This document shows, one piece after another, positions 57,543-64,000 of a DNA stretch of 64,000 nucleotides (within the stretch, counting starts at the first letter, position 1; each line of letters starts with the position of its first letter). The position numbers and the translations under genes are program-made. This DNA comes from DIGJ01 sp041821315 (GTDB taxonomy: Bacteria; Bacillota; Clostridia; Lachnospirales; Lachnospiraceae): contig JBGUEO010000002.1 in the NCBI GenBank assembly GCA_041821315.1, forward strand, positions 62,001-126,000, given 5' to 3'. Below the pieces are notes generated by a model. The model was not told the origin of the DNA, ran no database searches, and saw only the letters and a program-made list of their open reading frames with translations.

Positions 57543-58910
57543 ATGAAAATTAAAAAGATTGTAGCAGTTCTAACAGTAACAACGATGACGATGGGTTTGC
57601 TTGCAGGATGTGGTGGTAAAAGTAGCGATAGCAGCACAACAGATGATTCAGCGAGTACTTCCACAGAAAGTACAACAAATGAGAATGTGCAAGACGAATC
57701 AGATTTATCTGGTACAAAAATTTCATTTTTAAATAGTAAAGGTGAGATACAAGCTGCACTCGAGGACATGGCAGTTGCATTTGAAGATGAAACTGGTATT
57801 AATGTAGAAATTATGGCATGTGGAGCAGGTGAATCACCATATACAAAAATTACAAGCGCTTATAATTCTGGTACTGCACCAACGATGGCAATGTTAGATA
57901 CAACAGATATTGTTGGTTTAGCAAAAGATCATGCGATTGATTTATCGGATGAAAAATGGGTTGGTGAGTGTGAAGACAAGGTGACAAAAATTGATGATAA
58001 GGTTTATAGTTTTCCGTTTTGTATAGAAGGAAGAGGTCTTATTTATAATAAAAAAGCAATTGAAGACACACTAGGAACCACGTTTGATCCTTCTAGCATT
58101 CAGTCCTTTGATTCGCTAAAGAAGCTTTTAGCAGACTTGAGAACAGCAGGTATGGAAAATCCAGTTGTTGTTTCGAAAGAGGACTGGTCACTTGGAGCAC
58201 ATCAACTTGGATTTATCTATGATACTTATGATGGGACAACAGAGGGAAGTGCTGATGTCATTAATCAGCTAGAGGATGGTTCTCTTAAAGTAGAAGATTA
58301 TGAAAGGTTCAATCAGTTTGTTGATACAATGGATTTATTGTTGCAATATAATATTAATGGAAAAGATCCTTTGGGAGCCCTATATGAGCAAGATCCAATC
58401 TTTTTGGCAGATGGAGATGCCGCTATTTGGGCGAATGGATGCTGGGCTTGGCCAAATATTGAGGAATCAGGTGCGTCTGTAGATGATGAATATGGTTTCT
58501 TACCATTTGTTTTAGGTAATGATACCAGTGATTTTGCAAACAATGGCATTCAGGCGTCGGCCTCGAAGCAAGTTATGATTGATTCAACGAAAGCAACGGA
58601 TAATGAAGTAAAAGCAGCCAAGGAATTTTTGAATTGGCTGGTATATTCCGAGAATGGTCAAAAAATGTTAGTTGAAGATGCAGCAGTTATTCCAGCATGT
58701 GGGAATAATACAAATGAAGCGTTGGATCCATTAGGAAAAGACATACAAACAAAGATGGCAGAGGGAAAAACATATTCTTCTTCGTTTATTGCACCATCGG
58801 ATCACTGGAATGTATTAGGAGCTGTGATGCAAAAATATATTGCCGGACAGTCTAGCAAGGAAGAATTAGCATCTGAGATTGATACGTATTGGACGTCACA
58901 GTCAAAATAA
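57543..58910 (+). CDS. Sugar ABC transporter substrate-binding lipoprotein (sucrose/fructoside)
   Basis: A 455-residue family 1 solute-binding protein. The signal peptide ends in a lipobox with Cys in LLAGCGGK (about residue 22), followed by a Ser/Thr/acid-rich tether (to about 58). The binding fold has SFPFCIEGRGLIYNKKAIEDTLG and GDAAIWANGCWAWPNIEESG. The downstream enzymes, sucrose phosphorylase and GH32, point to sucrose or fructo-oligosaccharides. GGAGG precedes the ATG. A strong hairpin follows the gene and probably protects the mRNA so that more binding protein is made than permease. Confidence 0.92.
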   Translation: MKIKKIVAVLTVTTMTMGLLAGCGGKSSDSSTTDDSASTSTESTTNENVQDESDLSGTKISFLNSKGEIQAALEDMAVAFEDETGINVEIMACGAGESPYTKITSAYNSGTAPTMAMLDTTDIVGLAKDHAIDLSDEKWVGECEDKVTKIDDKVYSFPFCIEGRGLIYNKKAIEDTLGTTFDPSSIQSFDSLKKLLADLRTAGMENPVVVSKEDWSLGAHQLGFIYDTYDGTTEGSADVINQLEDGSLKVEDYERFNQFVDTMDLLLQYNINGKDPLGALYEQDPIFLADGDAAIWANGCWAWPNIEESGASVDDEYGFLPFVLGNDTSDFANNGIQASASKQVMIDSTKATDNEVKAAKEFLNWLVYSENGQKMLVEDAAVIPACGNNTNEALDPLGKDIQTKMAEGKTYSSSFIAPSDHWNVLGAVMQKYIAGQSSKEELASEIDTYWTSQSK

Positions 58911-58931
58911 AGAGGATAAAATAAAGGATAG

Positions 58932-58975
58932 GGGGTACTGTAAAATAGAAAGAAGTTTGCATTTTACAGTACCCC
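58932..58975 (+). other. Strong intercistronic hairpin after the binding-protein gene
   Basis: GGGGTACTGTAAAAT (58932-58946) pairs perfectly with 58961-58975, 14-base loop, followed by ATGTTTTTAG. The short, interrupted T-run suggests partial termination or 3'-end protection in the middle of the operon. Confidence 0.8.
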
Positions 58976-59039
58976 ATGTTTTTAGAAATATGTAAATCAA
59001 TAATAAGCTTGTGTTATCGATAAGAAAGGATGGAAGTGT

Positions 59040-59927
59040 ATGGGAACCATGGGAAGAAAGCCAAGAGAAAAACTAAAAAATCTTTTTATTTTTGCTTTGC
59101 CAGGTTGTTTTATATTTAGTGCAGTTGTAATAATACCATTTTTTTATGGATTTTATTTGACATTGACGGATTGGAATGGTGTCAGTTCGATGAAAAACAT
59201 GGTAGGATTTTCAAATTATTTCGCTGTTTTTCAAGATGCTAAATTTTGGATATCCATGGTACTTACGTTGAAATATGTTTTGTTTTCGGTGATTCTTGTC
59301 AATGTAATTGCATTTTTGTTGGCATATGGACTTACAAATGGGCTTAAGGGTCAGAATTTTTTTCGGACGGGATTTTTTACACCAAATTTAATTGGTGGTG
59401 TAGTACTAGGATTTATTTGGCAGTTTGTGTTTTCTAGAGTTTTAGTTAATTTTGGTGAGAATACGGGATGGGGAATTTTTTCTACATCATGGCTTTCTGA
59501 TCCTGATAAGGCATTTTGGTCATTGGTTATTGTGACCGTGTGGCAATTATCGGGTTATATGATGTTAATTTATATAGCGGGTTTTACCGGATTGTCCACG
59601 GATATTTTAGAAGCGGCCAGTATAGATGGCGCAACGGGTTTTCAAAAATTAAAACGTATTATTTTCCCATTAATGATGCCTTCTTTTGTAATTTGTTTAT
59701 TTTTAACATTATCACGTGCATTTATGGTATATGATGTCAATCTTACATTAACAGGTGGTGAACCATATGGAACTACGCGATTGGTAGCGATGCATGTGTA
59801 TGAAAAAGCATTTACCTCAAGAAATTATGGGGTGGGTCAGGCAGAAGCTTTGTTTTTGTTTTTAGTTGTGGCATGTATTAGTGGAATTCAGATCTATATT
59901 GGAAAGAAAAAGGAGGTAGAGGCATAA
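59040..59927 (+). CDS. Sugar ABC transporter permease (MalF type), sucrose operon
   Basis: A 295-residue CUT1 permease with six hydrophobic helices. The EAA loop is DILEAASIDGATGFQKLKRIIFPLM (about 184-208). Full length. It is the first gene after the intercistronic hairpin; GGATGGAAG precedes the ATG. Its stop overlaps the start of the second permease (TAATG). Confidence 0.92.
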   Translation: MGTMGRKPREKLKNLFIFALPGCFIFSAVVIIPFFYGFYLTLTDWNGVSSMKNMVGFSNYFAVFQDAKFWISMVLTLKYVLFSVILVNVIAFLLAYGLTNGLKGQNFFRTGFFTPNLIGGVVLGFIWQFVFSRVLVNFGENTGWGIFSTSWLSDPDKAFWSLVIVTVWQLSGYMMLIYIAGFTGLSTDILEAASIDGATGFQKLKRIIFPLMMPSFVICLFLTLSRAFMVYDVNLTLTGGEPYGTTRLVAMHVYEKAFTSRNYGVGQAEALFLFLVVACISGIQIYIGKKKEVEA

Positions 59928-60790
59928 TGGAACAAACAAAAAAAGTCGGTGGAGTCAAACGTAGGGTATTTGATATGGCGGCATTTGTTGTGGTATTTAT
60001 CATGTTTTTATTATATATGATTCCCTTTTTTCTTGTTTTTTTGAATTCGTTTAAACAAAAGAGAGATATTATAAAAAACCCATTTTCCTTGGTGACAGAT
60101 AAAGGATATACGCTGAAAAACTACGTAAAAGCATTTGTTAAAATGGATTTTTTAAAGGCGTTTGGCAACTCACTGTTTATAACAGGATGTAGTACACTAT
60201 TGGTCATTTTATTGGCATCTATGGCAGCCTATTATTTTACAAGAGCAAAAAACATATTTTCTATGGTTTTCTTTACAATGATGGCAGCATCCATGATTAT
60301 TCCATTTCAGGCAATTATGATTCCTCTTGTTTCAATTTATGGAGCACGTTTCAACATTCTAAACAGTCGATTAACATTAGTGTTAATGCATACTGGCTTT
60401 GCAATGAGTATGTCTGTATTTATTTATCAGGGATTTATCAAAAGTAATATTCCGATAGCCTTAGAAGAAGCAGCATATCTAGATGGCTGCAGTAAAATTC
60501 AGACTTTTTTTAAGATTGTATTTCCTTTATTAAAACCAACAACTTCTACGCTTATTATCTTAAATGTGCTTGCTTTTTGGAATGATTATCTGTTACCTTC
60601 TCTAGTACTAGGAAGAAAACAATTGTTTACATTACCACTATCAACGTATGCATTTTATGGAACATATTCTTCGGATTATGGCGTAATTATGGCCGCATTG
60701 TTATTGACCGTTGCACCTATATTAGTTTTATATTTATTCTTACAAAAACAAATTATTAGTGGCGTTGTAGCAGGGGCAGTAAAATCTTAA
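59927..60790 (+). CDS. Sugar ABC transporter permease (MalG type), sucrose operon
   Basis: A 287-residue CUT1 permease with six helices. The EAA loop is ALEEAAYLDGCSKIQTFFKIVFPLL (about 177-201), and the C-terminus IISGVVAGAVKS is typical. It forms the channel with the preceding protein. As in the xyloside operon, no ATPase gene is present, so a common MsmK/UgpC-type ATPase from elsewhere in the genome is expected to drive it. Confidence 0.93.
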   Translation: MEQTKKVGGVKRRVFDMAAFVVVFIMFLLYMIPFFLVFLNSFKQKRDIIKNPFSLVTDKGYTLKNYVKAFVKMDFLKAFGNSLFITGCSTLLVILLASMAAYYFTRAKNIFSMVFFTMMAASMIIPFQAIMIPLVSIYGARFNILNSRLTLVLMHTGFAMSMSVFIYQGFIKSNIPIALEEAAYLDGCSKIQTFFKIVFPLLKPTTSTLIILNVLAFWNDYLLPSLVLGRKQLFTLPLSTYAFYGTYSSDYGVIMAALLLTVAPILVLYLFLQKQIISGVVAGAVKS

Positions 60791-60804
60791 ACTAGGAGAA
60801 CGTT

Positions 60805-62268
60805 ATGAAAAAATTAGAAAATAAATGTATGCTAATTACATATGCAGATTCGATGGGGCATAATCTTGGGGATCTAAATTATGTATTGGACAAATATTTT
60901 AACAAGGCAATTGGAGGAGTCCATGTGTTACCTTTTTTTCCATCCTCTGGTGATCGTGGTTTTGCACCCATAGATTATCATAAAGTGGATTCAAAGTTAG
61001 GAGATTGGGGTGATATAGAGAAAATGGCCAAACATTATTATCTGATGTTTGACTATATGATAAATCATATCTCTGCACAAAGCGAGTATTATCAGGATTT
61101 TTTAGAAAAAAAAGAAGCTTCAACTTATAAGGATCTATTTATTCGATATCAAAATTTCTGGGAACAGGGAGAACCAAGTGAGGAAGAAGTAAATGTTATT
61201 TACAAAAGAAAGCCAAGGGCACCCTATGTAGAAGCACATTTTAGAGATGGAAGTTCTGAAAAAGTATGGTGCACGTTTGATGAAGAACAGATTGATATCA
61301 ACTGTAAGACGGAGACGGCAAAAGCATTTATAAAAGATAATTTAGAGACGCTTTGCAAACATGGGGCAGCACTTATTCGATTGGATGCGTTTGCCTATGC
61401 AACGAAAGTGGCAGGAACCAGCTGCTTTTTTATAGAGCCGGATGTGTGGAAATTTTTAAAGGAATGTGAAGATAGTATACGTCCGTTTCAAGTGGAACTG
61501 CTGCCGGAGATACATGAACATTTTACGATGCAGCAAAAAATAGAAAAAAAAGACTATTATGTATATGATTTTGCTCTTCCGATGTTATTGATCCATGCAA
61601 TTTATTATGGGAAGACAAAATATTTAAAACACTGGCTTACAATTTGCCCTAGAAAACAGTTTACCACATTGGATACGCATGACGGAATCGGAGTGGTAGA
61701 TGTAAAAGACCTTTTGCCTGATTTAGAGATTGAACGAACCAAAGAAGATATATATAAATTTGGAGCGAATGTGAAGAAAATATATAGTACAGCTGCTTAT
61801 AATAATTTGGATATTTATCAGATTAACTGTACCTATTATTCGGCATTAGGAAATGATGATGATTCATATTTACTTGCCAGAGCCGTGCAGTTTTTCGCAC
61901 CTGGAATTCCTCAAATTTATTATGTTGGATTGTTAGCAGGAAAAAATGATTTGGATTTATTGGAGGCGACCAAGGTTGGACGTAATATTAACAGACATTA
62001 CTATACACTAGAAGAAGTAGAGAGTGAAGTTGAACGACCAGTGGTAAGGGCGTTATTAAAACTTATGGAGTTTCGTAATACGCATCCAGCATTTTTAGGT
62101 GAATTTGATATGAAAGAGTGTAAAGAAAATGAACTTCATATCGTAAGAGAAAATGGAGAACATAGGGCAGAATTGCGAGCAAATTTTACAAGTAAAAAGA
62201 TGCAAATTACATATTCTATGGATGGAAAAATGAAGACACTAGGAGATGAATATGGAAAAGAAAGTTAG
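60805..62268 (+). CDS. gtfA: Sucrose phosphorylase (GH13 subfamily 18)
   Basis: A 487-residue cytoplasmic enzyme, no signal peptide, that splits sucrose with phosphate into glucose-1-phosphate and fructose. Landmarks are MLITYADSMGHNLGDL at the N-terminus, VLPFFPSSGDRGFAPIDY, the nucleophile Asp in LIRLDAFAYATK, the acid/base Glu in ELLPEIHEH, and the transition-state Asp in TLDTHDGIGVVD. Length equals the usual 480-500 residues. It overlaps the GH32 gene at its 3' end by about 17 bases. Glucosylglycerate- or sucrose-6-phosphate-specific relatives exist, so the exact acceptor is inferred from the operon. Confidence 0.93.
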   Translation: MKKLENKCMLITYADSMGHNLGDLNYVLDKYFNKAIGGVHVLPFFPSSGDRGFAPIDYHKVDSKLGDWGDIEKMAKHYYLMFDYMINHISAQSEYYQDFLEKKEASTYKDLFIRYQNFWEQGEPSEEEVNVIYKRKPRAPYVEAHFRDGSSEKVWCTFDEEQIDINCKTETAKAFIKDNLETLCKHGAALIRLDAFAYATKVAGTSCFFIEPDVWKFLKECEDSIRPFQVELLPEIHEHFTMQQKIEKKDYYVYDFALPMLLIHAIYYGKTKYLKHWLTICPRKQFTTLDTHDGIGVVDVKDLLPDLEIERTKEDIYKFGANVKKIYSTAAYNNLDIYQINCTYYSALGNDDDSYLLARAVQFFAPGIPQIYYVGLLAGKNDLDLLEATKVGRNINRHYYTLEEVESEVERPVVRALLKLMEFRNTHPAFLGEFDMKECKENELHIVRENGEHRAELRANFTSKKMQITYSMDGKMKTLGDEYGKES

Positions 62269-63781
62269 GATTGAAGGGGATTATTTATATCTTCCAATTC
62301 AAATTGGAGAAGAAGAGAAATTAATACAAATCAATTGTTTGGATACAAAGAATCATGCAATCAAGGAACTGGAATTTATGATACCAGTTGGAGAAATAAA
62401 ACAGGGGGTGTATCCCTATGATTATTTTGCCCGTTTTCCGGTAAAGCAATTTACCGATAAAACAATACAATTGAAGGGAGATGTTCCAGAGGCATTTATG
62501 GATGAAGTATACAATGCTTCGTTTATTGATTATGAGCCATTGGAACGCCCTTCTATCCATTTCACACCAGAGCGTGGATGGATGAATGATCCCAATGGGT
62601 TAGTTTATAAAGATGGTAGTTACCATCTTTATTTTCAGTATAATCCATTTAATACAAGCTGGAATAATATGAGCTGGGGACATGCAACAAGTAGAGATTT
62701 ATTGCATTGGCGACAAGAAGATAGTGTGCTTTTCCCAGATGAAGACGGTATGATATTTTCAGGGAGTGCCATTAAAAATGAACGAAAATTACTGGATATT
62801 AGCAAAGAAGCATTGATTTTTTTCTATACTGCAGCAGGAGGAAGCAATGAGTGGGGGAAAAACAAACTTTTTACTCAAAAAATTGCATATAGTAAGAATA
62901 ATGGTGAAACGCTTATAAAATTAGAAAAACTGAAAATTGATTCGATAACAAAAGAGAATAGAGACCCAAAAGTATTTTGGCATGAAGAGAGTAAAGCATA
63001 CATTATGAGTTTATGGTTAGAAAAAAATGAATTTGCTATTCTTCGTTCCACCGATTTGGAGCATTTTGTAATTACCGATCGCTTGATATTCGATGATGCG
63101 TGGGAATGCCCTGATTTAATAAGAATTCCTTGTGAAGATGGGAGCAGTCAATGGGTATTTTGGACAGCGGATGGGTTTTATTATTTTGGTTCTTTTGATG
63201 GATATCAATTTAAAACTGACAAAGTTCGTCATAAAGCCTATATCAATGGGCTTCCTTATGCTGCACAAACATATGCTGGTATTAAGGACAGGGTAGTTTC
63301 TATTTCTTGGATTCGAGCAAACTATGAGGGACAGCTATATACAGGTGCAATGGGTTTGCCAAGAGAATTGTCGATAGTAAAGAAAAAAGGACAACCTTAT
63401 CTGTTACAAAGACCAGTCAAAGAATTTCAAAAGGGAAAAATTCGTAGAGAATGTAATATTGAAATGGGTGTATACCAAATTGACATAGATGCTGTAATAG
63501 AAATTAAAACGATACTTTGTGATAATGCAAAAAAAGTATGCTGGAATATAGGTGGAACAATAGTTTCATATGATTGTTGTGCGGGACGATTCGAAGTGGA
63601 TAATGAAAGCTATGAAGTAGAAAAAAATTGTAAGAACTTTTCATTTATTATTGATGATACGATATTGGAAGTAACATTAAATCATGGTATAATGATTGGT
63701 GTATTTGAATTGGCACAGACAAATCCATATATCAAAGCGAAGGCAGATGATTTTCAAGTATGGGAGGTTTATGCCATTTGA
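62252..63781 (+). CDS. GH32 beta-fructofuranosidase (sucrose/fructo-oligosaccharide hydrolase)
   Basis: A 509-residue cytoplasmic glycoside hydrolase family 32 enzyme. The catalytic nucleophile is the Asp in GWMNDPNGL (about residue 112), the stabilising RDP is in NRDPKVFW, and the acid/base Glu is in AWECPDLI. The N-terminal extension (about 1-95) precedes the five-bladed propeller and the C-terminal beta-sandwich follows. The ATG at 62252 has AGGAG 7 bases upstream; the in-frame ATG at 62246 is too close. Together with sucrose phosphorylase it gives two routes for the imported sugar; fructo-oligosaccharides may be its main substrate. Confidence 0.92.
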   Translation: MEKKVRIEGDYLYLPIQIGEEEKLIQINCLDTKNHAIKELEFMIPVGEIKQGVYPYDYFARFPVKQFTDKTIQLKGDVPEAFMDEVYNASFIDYEPLERPSIHFTPERGWMNDPNGLVYKDGSYHLYFQYNPFNTSWNNMSWGHATSRDLLHWRQEDSVLFPDEDGMIFSGSAIKNERKLLDISKEALIFFYTAAGGSNEWGKNKLFTQKIAYSKNNGETLIKLEKLKIDSITKENRDPKVFWHEESKAYIMSLWLEKNEFAILRSTDLEHFVITDRLIFDDAWECPDLIRIPCEDGSSQWVFWTADGFYYFGSFDGYQFKTDKVRHKAYINGLPYAAQTYAGIKDRVVSISWIRANYEGQLYTGAMGLPRELSIVKKKGQPYLLQRPVKEFQKGKIRRECNIEMGVYQIDIDAVIEIKTILCDNAKKVCWNIGGTIVSYDCCAGRFEVDNESYEVEKNCKNFSFIIDDTILEVTLNHGIMIGVFELAQTNPYIKAKADDFQVWEVYAI

Positions 63782-63816
63782 TTGTACGGTAATAATTGAA
63801 GAAGGAGGACAAAACA

Positions 63817-64000
63817 GTGGTGACCTTAAAAGATGTAGCGAAAGAAACTGGATTAACAGTAAGTACCGTTTCGCGTGTATTGAATAATCGAGGATATATT
63901 AGTGATGAAACAAGAAAAAAAGTGCACGAGACCATGAAAAGACTCAACTATCGTCCCAATGAAGTGGCACGCTCTCTTTCGAAACAAACAACAAATACAA
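63817..64000 (+). CDS. LacI-family transcriptional regulator, N-terminal part (cut by window edge)
   Basis: The first 61 codons of a LacI-type repressor. The HTH reads TLKDVAKETGLTVSTVSRVLNNRGYISDETRKKV, then the hinge region RPNEVARSLSKQTT. The GTG at 63817 is taken as start because AGGAGG lies 8 bases upstream; the next codon is also GTG. It is the last gene seen in the sucrose operon and probably binds the AACCGGTT palindrome at 57418. The ligand-binding half is beyond the window. Confidence 0.92.
   Translation, partial: MVTLKDVAKETGLTVSTVSRVLNNRGYISDETRKKVHETMKRLNYRPNEVARSLSKQTTNT

Noticed and set aside
57245..57769. A 174-codon minus-strand frame opposite the sucrose binding-protein gene
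   Set aside because: Low-complexity shadow across a promoter region and the signal peptide of the real gene on the plus strand.
1..64000. CRISPR arrays, insertion sequences, integrase genes or attachment-site repeats
   Set aside because: Read through for regularly spaced repeats, transposase or integrase motifs and flanking duplications; none seen.

Overview
The window is AT-rich DNA with strong AGGAGG-type ribosome binding sites, near-consensus sigma-A promoters, dense operons and many U-tailed hairpin terminators. Gene content (HydG/HydF [FeFe]-hydrogenase maturases, ferredoxin-type ATPases, a thioredoxin reductase lacking NADPH motifs, GH31/GH32/GH13 sugar operons, an Entner-Doudoroff operon, a secreted CBM6 remnant, large hybrid kinases) points to an anaerobic, plant-polysaccharide-using Clostridia, most likely Lachnospiraceae. 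This is inferred from gene families only. No rRNA, tRNA, CRISPR array, insertion sequence or phage gene was seen.

Layout. 1-960: end of an acyltransferase-like gene, then a scar made of two decayed gene fragments (collagen-like protein and AraC tail). 960-2258: MarR/nitroreductase/monooxygenase operon with its own operator. 2386-5483: arsenic locus (Cys-rich MarR, ArsN-like acetyltransferase, two ArsR, Acr3, and a deletion remnant of a CoA-disulfide-reductase-like gene). 5798-10295: individual genes (secreted protein, AlkD-like glycosylase, GIY-YIG/DUF2087 pair, HsmA-family protein, DEAD-box helicase). 10438-12882: paired MinD-ferredoxin ATPases flanked by a broken and an intact NifX-like gene. 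13000-18632: zinc operon (znuA-znuC-znuB-zur, then a GTPase-permease fusion and a DUF1980 protein) behind a consensus promoter with a 7-1-7 Fur-family box. 18896-20329: flavin reductase and Mrp. 20420-24553: KDG catabolism (IclR regulator, aldolase fusion, two kinases). 24556-25772: headless CBM6/cell-wall-repeat gene. 25882-27345: membrane 4Fe-4S protein and thioredoxin-reductase-like flavoprotein.

27489-35783: YesN/YesM two-component system divergent from an ABC importer and a GH31 alpha-xylosidase. 35858-36208: second NifX-like protein. 36550-40554: REC-HD-GYP protein and an SBP3-sensing hybrid kinase. 40659-43944: rhodanese, CoA-disulfide-reductase-like flavoprotein, aldo/keto reductase behind a MerR-type promoter. 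44254-48227: hydG-hydF-aspA behind a long structured leader with an internal terminator. 48432-55401: chemoreceptor, hybrid kinase and a GGDEF protein with a degenerate HD-GYP domain. 55356-57123: MFS transporter and its ArsR-like regulator. 57543-64000: sucrose/fructoside operon (binding protein, two permeases, sucrose phosphorylase, GH32, LacI regulator running off the edge).

How the parts fit. Metal and Fe-S handling recurs: zinc uptake, arsenic export, Mrp/NifX/MinD-ferredoxin proteins and hydrogenase maturation. Neither sugar ABC system carries its own ATPase, so both probably share one encoded elsewhere. The best candidates for undescribed biology are the MinD-ferredoxin/NifX genes with a shared promoter motif, the GTPase-permease fusion of the zinc operon, and the leader RNA of hydG.
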